Shown here: in pieces, positions 8,188-18,700 of the stretch
Layout of the letters: every line of letters begins with the position of its first letter
Position numbering within the stretch: position 1 is the stretch's first letter
Source of the DNA: an uncultured Pseudomonadales bacterium
GTDB taxonomy: Bacteria > Pseudomonadota > Gammaproteobacteria > Pseudomonadales > Azotimanducaceae
Length of the DNA: 64,000 bases
Direction of reading: 5' to 3'
NCBI GenBank assembly: GCA_958296405.1
Contig: OY282519.1
Coordinates: 2,402,132-2,466,131, forward strand
Position numbers and translations under genes: made by a program
Notes under the pieces: generated by a model
The model's database searches: none
What the model was told of the DNA's origin: nothing
What the model saw: only the letters and a program-made list of their open reading frames with translations

Positions 8188-11143
8188 AGTGAAGAGGCCC
8201 GATACCCGGCTAATCGAGCGCTGGCTGCCTATCGCGGAGATCGGCGAGGAGAGCACCCGTGAGCGTCGCTCGATGACGGCGCTGCCAGCGACCTACTATT
8301 TGCACGTCTGGTGGGCGCGACGGCCCCTCGTGGGGTCAAGGGCGGCGATCTTGGCGTCCCTCTTGCCAGCCAACGCAGGTCGTAGCCAGTTTCTTCATGC
8401 TATTGGCATCCACGGTGACCCGCTGGTCGCCAAGGCGCGGATTGAGGCGGCCAAGCGTACGGGAGAACGGTTCGAAGGTAGTGCCTACGGCTACGGTCGA
8501 GCGTTTGGCCACGCTCCAGACGCGCAAGACCAAGAGTGGCTGGACGCCGAGGTCAAGGGCGGATTTGCCGTCTTGGATCCAACCGCTGGCGGAGGTTCGA
8601 TTCCCTTTGAGGCGGTGCGATTGGGTGCTATGGCGGTGGCGAATGACCTCAATGCCGTGTCGGCCCTAATACTTACCGCCACGATCGATTGGCCTCTTCG
8701 ACACGGGACATGCCTGCTTCGCGAGTTTGAGCGCGTTTCGCAGAGGCTGGTTGAAGCGAGGGAAGCACGTCTTCAACGGTATTTTCCTCGTGAGCCAATG
8801 CCCGATGCGGTGACCACGAATTATCTCTACGCCCGCACCATCGCCTGCCCTTACTGCGCTGGTGTCGTGCCGTTGTCGCCGAACTGGCGGTTGGCACCGG
8901 GCGGAGTCGGCGTTCGGCTGGTGCCGCGGCTTGGCGATGGACCGGGTACCGAAGGCCGGCTTTGCGCGTTCGAGATTGTCGAAGCTGTCGAGCAGCAGTC
9001 GGAAGGGACCGTGGCGCGAGGGGATGGCTTGTGCCCGTACTCGGATTGCCAGCGGCAGATCAAGGGGGACGAGATCAAAGCGAAGGCGCAAGCCGGGCGG
9101 ATGGGTGAGCAGCTATACACGGTGGTCTACAAGCAGCGGGTGATCGTCAAGACGAAGACCGGGCGCAAGCGGGAGAAGTGGGTTCGTGGCTATCGGGCAC
9201 CGCGGCCCGACGACGACAACAGCGCCCACATTCAGGCCGCGCTGGAAGAAAAGCTGCCGGAGTGGGAGGCGTTCGACTTCGTGCCCAGCGAACGCATCCC
9301 GCAAGGTAACAAAACCACGGAACCCAAGCGCTACGGCATGTCTATGTGGCGCGACCTGTTTTCGCCGCGCCAACTTCTGTGCCACGGTACTAGCGTGGAA
9401 ATATTCCGACAGATGCTGGAAGCGGACCGCGCTGCTGGCGACCTGACAGAAGTACGGCGAGCTGCTTACGGCTATCTGGCGCTCTCGTTGGACAAGCTGC
9501 GCGACTACAACTCCCGCATGACTCGATGGCACTCAGGGCGGATTGTTACGGCCAATACCTTTGACCGCCACGACTTCGCGTTCAAGTGGTCCTATGCAGA
9601 AATGGCACCACTAGTCATCGGCGTCGGGTACGACTGGGCTCTCAAGCAAACCGCCAAGTGCATCAAGGAACTCGTCGAACTCATCAACCCCAAAGGCCTG
9701 CGCCCAGACCTAATCAATCAGGCCACCGAAGAACCAAGCGAACCGCCCTCGGTCACCATCACCTGCAAATCCGCAGACAGCCTAGATCACATCCCCAACG
9801 CCAGCATTGATGTCGTCGTGATGGATCCGCCCTACTACGACAACGTGATGTACGCCGAACTGTCGGATTTCTTCTACGTTTGGCTGAAGCGCACCGCCGG
9901 GCATGTGTTCCCCGAACTGTTCACGCGCCAGCTCACGGACAAGGAGAACGAAGCCGTGGCGAACCCAGCGCGATTCGCCGGCGAGAAAGGTGCCCGAGCC
10001 TTGGCCGGGCGGGACTACCAAGCGCGGATGGGCGCCATCTTCGCCGAGTGTCGGCGTGTGCTCAAAGCCAACGGCATCATGACGCTGATGTTCACCCACA
10101 AGGCCACCGGCGCTTGGGACGCGCTCACCAAGGGATTGATCGAGGCTGGTTTCGTCATCACTGCATCGTGGCCGATCAACACCGAAGCCGGGGGCAGCCT
10201 GCACATCCGCAACAAGGCAGCGGCCAACAGCACCGTGTTCCTCGCCTGCCGTCCGCGCCACCGCGAAAAAGCTGCCGAAGTGCGCGAGTCCGTCACCTAT
10301 TGGGAAGATGTGGAACCCCGCGTTGCCGACGCCGTGCGCGCCCGTGTGGTGGAGTTCCAAGAGGCGGGCATTGCCGGCGTGGATTTGTACCTCGCATCCT
10401 TCGGCCCCGCGCTCGAGGAGTTCTCTCGCCACTGGCCGCTCACTCGCGGCACGCCCAGAGAGCGTCCACGCTCCGGTCGCCGCCGCCAGCGGGAGTTACT
10501 CGAAGAAGAGTGGGACCCGTACGCCGCGACGCCGGAAGACGCCCTTGATGCCGCTCGCCGCGAGGTGAAGCGTTGGCGCTTGGAGCAGCTCACGCACAAG
10601 AAGGCGAAAGAGGATTTGGATGCCGTCACCGCGTTCTTCGTGCTGGCGTGGGACGCCTTCCGCGCTCCCATCTTCGCCTACGACGAAGCGCTGCGCCTCG
10701 CCCGCGCCGTGGGCGTGGATATGGACGCCCAAGTCGCCAAGCGGCTCGGCGAGAAGCGCGGCAGCGATTTCCGGCTTTGGGACAGCGCGACAAGGGCGGC
10801 GAAGGGTGCCCTCGGCCCGGTGGATGGCAGCCGTGGCTTGATCGACACGCTGCATTACGCCGCGAACGTCTCGCGCACTCGGTCTTTGGCGGCGGCGCGG
10901 GATTTGCTGGCGGAAACCGGCATGGATCAAGATGCCCGCGTGTTCCGGGCGTTCGAGGCGGTGTTGGAAGTGCTGCCGGTGTCGCGCGTTTTCACCGGCG
11001 TGGATTTGCAAGGCGAGGCCGCCGCGTCCAGCAACGATTTCGAGGCGCTCTACAACCTCTCCCGGCTCGCTTATCAGAACGAAGTCGATCAGCCCAATCA
11101 GTTGGAGTTCTGGCTGGAGGCGGATGCGAACGATTCGACGTGA
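8171..11143 (+). CDS. DUF1156-domain adenine-specific DNA methyltransferase, defence-associated (990 aa)
   Basis: The N-terminus (ERWLPIAEIGEESTRERR, then YLHVWWARRPL) is typical of DUF1156 proteins, which sit in anti-phage loci. The SAM-binding motif LDPTAGGGSIPFEA is at about 135-148, and the amino-methyltransferase catalytic motif DPPY at about 552-555, within VVVMDPPYYDNVMY. Between them are two cysteine pairs (CPYC and CPYSDC) that could bind zinc. The expected activity is N6-adenine methylation of DNA, either marking self DNA or serving as part of a phage-restriction complex. The ATG start at 8171 overlaps the preceding gene. A 101-base gap separates it from the ubiquitin-like module. 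It is far longer than a plain methylase, as is usual for this family. The family call is firm; the role in this locus is inferred. Confidence 0.88.
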   Translation: MSLERRVKRPDTRLIERWLPIAEIGEESTRERRSMTALPATYYLHVWWARRPLVGSRAAILASLLPANAGRSQFLHAIGIHGDPLVAKARIEAAKRTGERFEGSAYGYGRAFGHAPDAQDQEWLDAEVKGGFAVLDPTAGGGSIPFEAVRLGAMAVANDLNAVSALILTATIDWPLRHGTCLLREFERVSQRLVEAREARLQRYFPREPMPDAVTTNYLYARTIACPYCAGVVPLSPNWRLAPGGVGVRLVPRLGDGPGTEGRLCAFEIVEAVEQQSEGTVARGDGLCPYSDCQRQIKGDEIKAKAQAGRMGEQLYTVVYKQRVIVKTKTGRKREKWVRGYRAPRPDDDNSAHIQAALEEKLPEWEAFDFVPSERIPQGNKTTEPKRYGMSMWRDLFSPRQLLCHGTSVEIFRQMLEADRAAGDLTEVRRAAYGYLALSLDKLRDYNSRMTRWHSGRIVTANTFDRHDFAFKWSYAEMAPLVIGVGYDWALKQTAKCIKELVELINPKGLRPDLINQATEEPSEPPSVTITCKSADSLDHIPNASIDVVVMDPPYYDNVMYAELSDFFYVWLKRTAGHVFPELFTRQLTDKENEAVANPARFAGEKGARALAGRDYQARMGAIFAECRRVLKANGIMTLMFTHKATGAWDALTKGLIEAGFVITASWPINTEAGGSLHIRNKAAANSTVFLACRPRHREKAAEVRESVTYWEDVEPRVADAVRARVVEFQEAGIAGVDLYLASFGPALEEFSRHWPLTRGTPRERPRSGRRRQRELLEEEWDPYAATPEDALDAARREVKRWRLEQLTHKKAKEDLDAVTAFFVLAWDAFRAPIFAYDEALRLARAVGVDMDAQVAKRLGEKRGSDFRLWDSATRAAKGALGPVDGSRGLIDTLHYAANVSRTRSLAAARDLLAETGMDQDARVFRAFEAVLEVLPVSRVFTGVDLQGEAAASSNDFEALYNLSRLAYQNEVDQPNQLEFWLEADANDST

Positions 11144-11244
11144 TGGATTCCGCCCCTATTTTCGATTTCTAGGACGGCCAGTTTGTGCGCCCTCGGCGGG
11201 GTGCCAGAAGCCGCGTGTGGTACGCTTTTCGGGCTTAGCGCTCG

Positions 11245-12003
11245 ATGCTCGGTAGAGCGCAGTCGGAGGCGCAGGTGGAAGGTGAAATCGAAATCCAAGG
11301 CCGGCGTGTTGCTGTTCAGCTAGGGCTGCGCCGCATGGATGAACTGGGCGTTTTGGCTGGTGAAGACGGCCGCCCCCTGTTCCTGGACCGTGGGGGTCAA
11401 CCGGCAACGCTGCTTTCGTCTTCCGACCACATCTTGCTGCGTGGCGGCGAACGGCTTGTCAAAGGCGACGCTGCGCCGAGCGATAACCCGCGCCTATCGA
11501 ACCCGATTCACCCAACGCTCAATGGCGAGCCCCTTGCAGTCCAGCACGCTAAGGCAACGGGCCTAGCCCTCAAAGAGAACGATGCCGATTTCCCGCACGG
11601 TCGGCTGTTCGTGGAGTCTGTGGACGACATGGACGTGGAGATACCAGACGACGCAACCGTTGTGGTGCGGGAAATGGACGTCTACTTCGTCGTCCCTCCG
11701 TCTCCAGAGGGGGGCGATGAAATCGACTTGGAGGAATGTGGCAAGCACGGTCGTCGTCCGCCCAGAGGCCATCAGTACCGTTTTCGCGTGGACGGCACCA
11801 AGCACACGTTGGAATCCGCCACGGTGACGGGGGCCGAGGTGCTCGCTCTCGTGGGCAAAAACTCTCATGATTGGTCGCTGAACCAGAAGCTGCATGGCGG
11901 GCGAAGGCAACGGATACAGCCAGACGACGTGATCGATCTCTGCGAGCCCGGCGTGGAGCGTTTCGAGACGGTTCGACGCCAAGCACAGCAAGGCGATGGA
12001 TGA
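11245..12003 (+). CDS. Multiubiquitin-domain protein (ubiquitin-like modifier candidate)
   Basis: 252 residues. The C-terminal part from about residue 178 (YRFRVDGTKHTLESATVTG, through KLHGGRRQRI, to EPGVERFETV) matches the prokaryotic multiubiquitin domain, a beta-grasp fold. The N-terminal half has short segments (EIEIQGRRVAVQL; VEIPDDATVVVREMDVYFV) that may be divergent beta-grasp repeats. The chain ends in QQGDG, not the di-glycine of classical modifiers, so the conjugating end may lie at the final glycine or be exposed by the neighbouring JAB peptidase. The next three genes encode E2-like, E1/JAB and DUF6527-like proteins, the usual companions of this family. The stop overlaps the E2 start. 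Family assignment is confident; the substrate is unknown. Confidence 0.82.
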   Translation: MLGRAQSEAQVEGEIEIQGRRVAVQLGLRRMDELGVLAGEDGRPLFLDRGGQPATLLSSSDHILLRGGERLVKGDAAPSDNPRLSNPIHPTLNGEPLAVQHAKATGLALKENDADFPHGRLFVESVDDMDVEIPDDATVVVREMDVYFVVPPSPEGGDEIDLEECGKHGRRPPRGHQYRFRVDGTKHTLESATVTGAEVLALVGKNSHDWSLNQKLHGGRRQRIQPDDVIDLCEPGVERFETVRRQAQQGDG

Positions 12004-12385
12004 CCCTTACGAGTTGCTCTCCGAGGATGCGGAATATCTGAACGCCCATCATCCGGGCGCGTGGCGCAAGATAGCGGAAGGGGCCGGGAAGTTTGGCCTC
12101 ATCGTGGAACACTTTCCCTTGCCCAACGGGTATGTTGAGCCTGAAGCCACCTTGATGCTGCTCGTGCCCAGCGGCTATCCCGGCGTGCCGATAGACATGT
12201 TCTATCTGCAACCACCGATTCATAGGCGAGACGGCAGCGCGATACCTGCGTTGGCGGAGGAGACTCACTTCGGCACCGCATGGCAGCGCTGGTCTCGGCA
12301 CTATGGGTGGCAGCCCGGGGAGGACAGCGTGGCGACCCACATCGAGTACGTCGGGAACCAATTGCGGGCGGAGTTGGGGCGATGA
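11996..12385 (+). CDS. Prokaryotic E2-like protein (family E type), cysteine-free
   Basis: 129 residues resembling the Prok-E2_E family found beside multiubiquitin proteins: LPNGYVEPEATLMLLVPSGY, then a PGVPIDMFY strand-turn and a helical tail. The whole protein contains no cysteine, so it cannot use the thioester chemistry of ordinary E2 enzymes. It may be a non-catalytic adaptor, use a Ser, Thr or His, or position the substrate. Its ATG lies within the last codons of the upstream gene, and its TGA overlaps the ATG of the E1/JAB gene (ATGA), indicating translational coupling. Confidence 0.78.
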   Translation: MDDPYELLSEDAEYLNAHHPGAWRKIAEGAGKFGLIVEHFPLPNGYVEPEATLMLLVPSGYPGVPIDMFYLQPPIHRRDGSAIPALAEETHFGTAWQRWSRHYGWQPGEDSVATHIEYVGNQLRAELGR

Positions 12386-13776
12386 ACTCCACCGCGCTGG
12401 TGATGACAGCGCATCAACACGCCCACCTGCAGAGCTATCTGTTTCCAGGAGATGGCTTGGAAGCCGCGGCCATCCTCGTCTGCAATCCCGGAACCGGCCG
12501 GCGCTCGCAACGGTTGCTGGTAGCGGAGCAACTCCATCTTCCGCACGATCGATCATCGCGGCAAACACGGCGCGTCACTTGGCCATTCGACGATCACCTG
12601 CCGCCCGAACGCATCACCGAGCTTGACCGCAACGGCCAGTCGATAGTCACGATTCACTCTCACCCCAACGGCCAAGCGGCTTTCTCGCCGTTGGACGACG
12701 AGAACGACCGGGTGCTTTTCCCGTCTGTCTGTAACTGGTTCGACGATGGACGTGTCAATGGCTCGGCCATCATGCTCCCGGATGGGCGGATTGTCGGGCG
12801 CACCGTAGATGAAAAAGGCTGGTTTGCCGCGATGGAGACCGTAGCGGTGGCAGGCGACGACATTCGCTTGTGGAAGTCTCGAGGGCCGACGCGCGCATCC
12901 GATGCCTTTGAAGACAAGCTCGCGCAAACGTTTGGCAGCGGCACATTGGCCCTGCTGCGAGCCATGCGCGTTGGCGTGGTGGGGTGCTCCGGTACCGGCA
13001 GCATCGTCGTGGAGTTGTTGGCCCGCAACGGCATCGGCGAACTGGTGTTGGTGGACGACGACGTTGTGGAGGAGAAGAATCTAAACCGCATCGTCAACGC
13101 ATCACATGAGGATGCACTTCAGCGACGGCCGAAAGTGGCGGCGTTGAAGGGGGTGGTGGAGCGCATGGGAACGGGTTGCCGGGTGGACTGTCTACAGGCG
13201 CAAACGGACTCCGCCGAAGTTCTGGCGGCGCTGGTGGATTGCGATGTGATCTTCGGTTGCGTAGATACCGCCTTTGGCCGCTACCACTTGGAGTGCCTTG
13301 CCAGCGCCTATCTCATGCCTTACTTCGATGTTGGCGTGGATCTTGAAGCGGATGGGCGAGGAGGAATCCAAGCGGCGGACGCGGTTTCGCACTATGTCCA
13401 TCCGGAAGGCACTGGCCTGCTTGCGCGTGGTGCCTACACCATGGCTCAGGTGGCTGCCGAGAACGCCCGACGCCATGATCCGGCGCACTATCGCCGGCAA
13501 CGGGCGGCGGGGTACTTGGCGGCTGTGGGCGAGGAACAACCGGCGGTCATGTCCGTGAACATGCAAGCCGCCTGCATGGCCTTCAACGACTTCTTGGCAC
13601 GAATTCACGTCTTCCGATTCGATTCCAACCGAGACTTCGCCACGCAACGTTTTCGTATGGTGCATGGCTGCTACGAGAACAGCCCAGACGACGCTTGCCC
13701 CCATCCGCTGTTCAAGCCGTACATGGGAACGGGCGATCGCAGCGTATTGGTACGCAACAACGTCCATCGTGATTAA
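12382..13776 (+). CDS. Fused JAB (JAMM) peptidase and ThiF/E1-like activating enzyme
   Basis: 464 residues in two domains. The N-terminal JAB metalloprotease has the full zinc signature HSHP...S..D (H92, H94, S102, D105), matching H-x-H-x7-S-x2-D. The C-terminal ThiF/E1 domain has the nucleotide loop GCSGTGS (about 201-207) followed by LVLVDDDVVEEKNLNR, the adenylation-site Asp and Arg region. The E1 half would adenylate the C-terminus of the ubiquitin-like protein; the JAB half would trim precursors or remove conjugates. Having both on one chain is typical of compact prokaryotic Ubl operons. Several cysteines in the C-terminal half could be the transfer residue, but which one cannot be told here. 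The start is fixed by a four-base overlap with the E2 gene. Confidence 0.88.
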   Translation: MNSTALVMTAHQHAHLQSYLFPGDGLEAAAILVCNPGTGRRSQRLLVAEQLHLPHDRSSRQTRRVTWPFDDHLPPERITELDRNGQSIVTIHSHPNGQAAFSPLDDENDRVLFPSVCNWFDDGRVNGSAIMLPDGRIVGRTVDEKGWFAAMETVAVAGDDIRLWKSRGPTRASDAFEDKLAQTFGSGTLALLRAMRVGVVGCSGTGSIVVELLARNGIGELVLVDDDVVEEKNLNRIVNASHEDALQRRPKVAALKGVVERMGTGCRVDCLQAQTDSAEVLAALVDCDVIFGCVDTAFGRYHLECLASAYLMPYFDVGVDLEADGRGGIQAADAVSHYVHPEGTGLLARGAYTMAQVAAENARRHDPAHYRRQRAAGYLAAVGEEQPAVMSVNMQAACMAFNDFLARIHVFRFDSNRDFATQRFRMVHGCYENSPDDACPHPLFKPYMGTGDRSVLVRNNVHRD

Positions 13777-14137
13777 GCTGTTCTTCAATCTGTTGGCCGC
13801 CCGTCGTCGCTACCGAACCGAGTGGGTGGAGGACTTGCCGGGCGATGTCCGGCGCGAAACCGTATACATCATCGGTGGCCGCCAACATCCGTTCTACGCC
13901 GCCGTTGTGTGTCCGCGCCGCGCCTGCCGACAGGTGATCCATTTGGATTTATCTGAGGAGGTGCAGAAGCGATGGCGTCTGAACGAGCACGATGACGGCT
14001 CCATATCCCTCACGCCATCGGTGCATGTGACGGCCATGCGGTGTGGGTGCCACTATTGGTTCCGGGAGGGCCGCATTCGCTGGGTCGGCACACCACGGCT
14101 CGCCGTGCCAAAGGAGAACCGATGCTACGCAAGGTAG
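13769..14137 (+). CDS. DUF6527-like small cysteine protein of the ubiquitin-like operon
   Basis: 122 residues from a GTG overlapping the E1/JAB stop by 8 bases. It has a paired cysteine pattern, CPRRAC in the middle and RCGCHYW near the end, which suggests one zinc site. The segment PGDVRRETVYIIGG and this pattern fit the DUF6527 family that accompanies multiubiquitin operons. By position and metal-site layout it might play an E3-like or substrate-binding role, but that is inference. The C-terminus overlaps the start of the ATPase gene by 16 bases. Confidence 0.72.
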   Translation: MIKLFFNLLAARRRYRTEWVEDLPGDVRRETVYIIGGRQHPFYAAVVCPRRACRQVIHLDLSEEVQKRWRLNEHDDGSISLTPSVHVTAMRCGCHYWFREGRIRWVGTPRLAVPKENRCYAR

Positions 14138-15735
14138 AGGTCAAGAACTTCAAGGTCTTCGGCGAGCAGACCTTCGAGATGCCTAAGCATCTGGTGGTCG
14201 TAGGGCCAAACAACAGCGGCAAGACCTCGTTGCTGCAGGCCATCGCGACATGGTCGGAGATAGCCAACCATTGGTTCGAGACCAACCCGGATTTCGTGCG
14301 TCTTGACGATGGCAGCTACGCTACGGCGGAACTCAATCTGCGGCTATTCGATGCGGTGCAGTTGGCGGACTTTCCGCACCTGTGGCGGAACAAGCAGGTG
14401 GAGGAGCCGATTTGCATTTGGTTGGAAGCCGAAACTTGGCGTGTTGGTTTCGAGATCGTTCATGCCGGGATGCAGCTATCCGGCGTGCGTCCCGCGAAGG
14501 GGGTGAGCGAAGAACACTTGGAGAGATGCAAAGAGCGTCCACCAGCCGTTGTGTATGTGCCGCCGGTTTCGCGCCTACCCGTCACGGAGGTGCCGATTAC
14601 GCAGGACGGTGTTCGAGCCAATGTCCGCAGCGGACGAATCTCGGAAGTCTTGCGGAACGTGTTGTTCTATGTCAGCCGGGATAACTCCAAGTGGCAGAGA
14701 CTGCAGGGCATCGTGAAGGAGTTCTTCGGCTACGAGCTGCTCCAACCGAGCGCCGGCGCGAGTGTGGTTGCCCTCTACCGGCACGGCACTGCGGGGCAAG
14801 CGTACGATCTCGGCGCCGCCGCAAGCGGCTTTCTACAGGTGTTGGCCTCGTACGCGGCGCTGTCGTTCGACGAAGCATCGGTCATCCTGATCGACGAACC
14901 GGACGCACATATGCATCTGCTGCTCCAAGAGACGACGTATCGGAAGTTGCTCTCGTTCGCTACCCGAACGAAGTCCCAGCTTGTGGTGGCGACACACTCC
15001 AAAGTCATCATCGAAGAGGCGAAGCGGGAGCACCTGCGGCTGCTTTGGGGTGTCTTCCGCGAGCTACCCGCCGATAAGCGGGTGGGGGATGTGCTGTGGC
15101 TCCGGAACGAAGTGCTCATGTTGGCGCAGACAGAGCCGGGCATTCTGTACGTTGAGGACAAATCCGATCTAAACAACTTGCGCGAATGGGCGCAGGTGAT
15201 AGGTCACCCTCTCTTCGGCTTTCTCGACAAGCCACTCTGGGAAGCTACCGCGCCCAGCCCTGGTAAGGACTACGGGGCGCGGGCCTTCGGTGCGCTGCGC
15301 AAGATGGTGCCGAGGATCAAAGGCGTTGAGTTGCGTGACGGGGATCAACCAGCGCCTCAGAGGAGCCCGAAAGGGCTGCTCCGTTTGCGATGGCACCAAA
15401 CGGAGATAGAAAACTATCTGCTTCACCCGGAGGCGCTCGAGCGCTTCGTGCGGCACGAGCGAGACGAAGAGGCAGCGGCCCACGTTTGGCAGTACATGAA
15501 GCGCGTGCTGCCGCCCGGTGTCTTCGAGACACCCTTTGATGTTGGCGAGGTACTGTTGCCCACCAAGGGATCGGTCGTGTTGGAAAGGATATATCAGGAG
15601 GCGGGTCTGTCGCCGAACAAGATCGAGTATTGCCGCATCGCGGCTCAGATGCGGCCGGAAGAAGTGCATCCCGAGGTACGCGAGAAGCTGGATGACATAG
15701 CCGCCCACTTCGACATTGATGCGGCGTCCGATTGA
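14122..15735 (+). CDS. OLD-like AAA ATPase with TOPRIM-type C-terminal region
   Basis: 537 residues. The start at ATG 14122 is set by AAGGAG six bases upstream and by the KVEVKNFKVFGEQTFE opening typical of SMC/OLD-type ATPases. Walker A GPNNSGKTS is at 28-36, Walker B VILIDEPDAHMH at about 254-265, and a switch-like VVATHSKVI follows. From about residue 340, ILYVEDKSDLNNL resembles the first motif of OLD-family TOPRIM nucleases (ExxxD). The protein may therefore be an ATP-driven DNA nuclease, as in Gabija GajA or retron-Eco8 partners, though the later TOPRIM acidic motif is not clear. It sits directly downstream of the ubiquitin-like module and upstream of the helicase. Confidence 0.82.
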   Translation: MLRKVEVKNFKVFGEQTFEMPKHLVVVGPNNSGKTSLLQAIATWSEIANHWFETNPDFVRLDDGSYATAELNLRLFDAVQLADFPHLWRNKQVEEPICIWLEAETWRVGFEIVHAGMQLSGVRPAKGVSEEHLERCKERPPAVVYVPPVSRLPVTEVPITQDGVRANVRSGRISEVLRNVLFYVSRDNSKWQRLQGIVKEFFGYELLQPSAGASVVALYRHGTAGQAYDLGAAASGFLQVLASYAALSFDEASVILIDEPDAHMHLLLQETTYRKLLSFATRTKSQLVVATHSKVIIEEAKREHLRLLWGVFRELPADKRVGDVLWLRNEVLMLAQTEPGILYVEDKSDLNNLREWAQVIGHPLFGFLDKPLWEATAPSPGKDYGARAFGALRKMVPRIKGVELRDGDQPAPQRSPKGLLRLRWHQTEIENYLLHPEALERFVRHERDEEAAAHVWQYMKRVLPPGVFETPFDVGEVLLPTKGSVVLERIYQEAGLSPNKIEYCRIAAQMRPEEVHPEVREKLDDIAAHFDIDAASD

Positions 15736-15774
15736 TGTGGCGGTCCACTGCCGTGCCCGAAACGGACACCGACG

Positions 15775-18700
15775 ATGCTGCGTGATCGAAACTGGCACAT
15801 CCGTTACACCCCGGACGATGGCGATCTGGTGCGGCTGTTCTACATTCCCGCACTGCAAGACGCCGCACGCTACGACAGGCTAACCGGCTACTTCAACGCC
15901 GGCGCGTTGGCGCTGGCGGCGCGGGGCATTGAAGGTTTGGTGCGTAACGATGGACGCATGAGGCTGCTTGTTGGCTGCACCCTCAAAGCCGCCGAAATCG
16001 AGGCCATCGAACGTGGCGAGGCGCTGCGCGAACAAGTGGAACGGCACTTGGCGCAACTGCCGCTAGCACCGCCAGATGCACAAGCACACGGGGCGCTGGA
16101 ATTGTTGGCGTGGATGGTCGGCCGCGGCCACTTGGACGTGAAAGTGGCTGTGCCCTGCAACCCGGACGGCGTGCCCGTGCCGGACGACGCCATTTTCCAC
16201 GAGAAGGCCGGCGTCGTGGAAGACTGCACGGGGGACCGCATCGCCTGGAACGGCAGCTTGAACGAGACGGCGGCGGGTTGGCAGCGCAACTGGGAGAGCA
16301 TTCACGTCTACACCAGTTGGGGCCCTGAACCAGAGCGCGTACAGAACGAGGAGCAGAACTTCGCCCGCCTGTGGGCGAACCGCTCGCCGCGTCTGATCGT
16401 GTTGGATGTGCCCGCTGCCGTTCGGGGCGATCTGATGCGCTTCATGCCGCATGACCTGCCGAAGCGTTTGCAGCCGCAGGACGTTCCCAAGCGCCAACAC
16501 GCAGCGCGGAAGCCTGTTGCGACCGACGAGCCGCCGTCCGTGGATCTGCGCGCGTTGGTGTGGCGCTTCATTCAACAGGCGCCGCAGTTGCCGAACGGCG
16601 GTGCTGAGGTGGGTGCCGCAACCGCAGCGGTGGAACCTTGGCCGCATCAAGCCCGGGCGTTCCAGCGCTTGTATGCTCAATGGCCGCCGAAGCTCCTGAT
16701 CGCGGACGAAGTGGGCCTCGGCAAGACCATTCAAGCCGGCTTGCTGCTGCGCCAAGCGTGGCTGGCCGGCAAGGCCAAGCGCATTCTCATCCTCGCGCCC
16801 AAAGCGGTGTTGAAGCAGTGGCAGATTGAACTGCGCGAGAAGTTCAACCTTCACTGGCCCATCTACGACGGCAAGGGGCTCAGTTGGCCAGATTCGCCCG
16901 CCCAAAGTGTTCTGGGCGAACCGGATTGCGCAGGTTTGGCGTGGCATGAACAACCGGCTGTGATCGCCTCTAGCCAACTGATGCGCCGCCAAGATCGCGC
17001 AGCAACGCTGCTGGAGCAGGCCGACCCGTGGGACTTGATCGTGCTGGACGAAGCCCACCACGCCCGGCGGCGTGCGATGGGCGCCAAGCGGGAGGATCGT
17101 CCGAACAACCTGCTGCGGCTGATGCGGGCGCTCAAGGAACGCACCCAAGGGTTGTTGCTGCTGACGGCGACGCCGATGCAAGTCCATCCAATCGAAACGT
17201 GGGACTTGCTGGACCTGCTCGGCTTGCCGGCGGAATGGAGCGAGGCGGCGTTCCTGCAATTCTTTGAGGACTTGGAATCGCCGAACCCGTCTGCGGAAGC
17301 GATGGAGAGGCTGGCGCGCCTATTCCGCAGCGTCGAGCGCACTTTCAACGAAGCCGCCAGCGAGGATGTCGAGGGCATGACGAAGCTGTCGCGCTTGAGC
17401 ACCCGCAAGTTGCTGAGCGCCTTGCGCGACGAAGCGACCATTCCGCGCCGCCAATTGTCCGCAGTCGAACGTCAAGCCGCGCTGGTGCTGATGCGCTCGC
17501 AAACGCCCATACGCCACTTGGTGTCGCGCCACACGCGGCAGTTGCTGCGTCGCTACGCGAAGGCCGGGCGGCTGGGCTCGCCCATCGCCGAGCGCGATGT
17601 GGAAGATCGCTTCCTACGGATGACGGATGCGGAACAGGCCCTTTATGCGGCGGTTGAGGCATATATCGCCAACGCCTACGACCAAGCGGCGGCGGCGGAG
17701 CGCTCGGCTGTGGGTTTTGTGATGACGGTGTACCGCCGGCGCGTGGCCAGCAGCTTTCGCGCGCTGCGGCGCACGTTCGAGAAGCGTTTGGCGACGATGG
17801 ACGGGCGAGAATCTGCGTTGCTCGGCTTTGCCGACATTGACGAGGATGCGCCGGACGACGACATCGGCGAGCCCTTGGACGTGGACGAACTGGAGAGGTT
17901 GGCGCGTGACGCGCTGGTCGCCGACGAGCGTTCGCAAATCGTCGGCTTGCTCGAACGCGCCCGTGTGCTGCCGTCCGATAGCAAACTCGCCGCCCTCAAA
18001 GCTGTGCTTGCCGATTTGCACGAGCGCGGCTACGAGCAGGCGATGGTGTTCACCCAGTACGCCGACACGCTGGATTTCCTGCGCGAAGCCTTGCAGGAAG
18101 GATCTGATCGACCCTTGCGCTTGATGTGTTTTTCCGGCCGGGGCGGCGAAGTGCCTTCCACCGATCGCCGCTCTTGGAGGCGCATCGGGCGAGACGAGGC
18201 CAAGCGACGCTTCCGCGCTGGCGAAGCGGACATTCTGCTCTGCACCGATGCCGCTGCAGAAGGCTTGAACTTCCAGTTCTGCGGCGCGTTGGTGAACTAC
18301 GACATGCCGTGGAACCCCATGCGCGTGGAGCAGCGCATTGGCCGCATCGACCGGCTTGGCCAACAGCACCCACGCATCCGCATCGTCAACCTGCACTATG
18401 AAGGCACGGTGGAGACGGACGTGTACCGCGCCCTGCGCGAGCGCATCCAGCTATTCGAGACGGTGGTGGGCCGCCTGCAACCGATTCTGGCGCAGCTGCC
18501 GGGCACTATAGCGAGCGCTGCGTTGGCCAAGGATGCCGCCGGCAACGCCCGGTCGAGCGCCTTGGCGGCGATTGAACGGCAGACGGACGAAGCCGAGGCA
18601 AGCGGCTTTGACCTTGACGCGGCGCTCGACGAAGACCTCGAATTGCCACCAACGCCACCATCTCCCGTAACGATGGACGATCTGGAGCAGATCATCGGCC

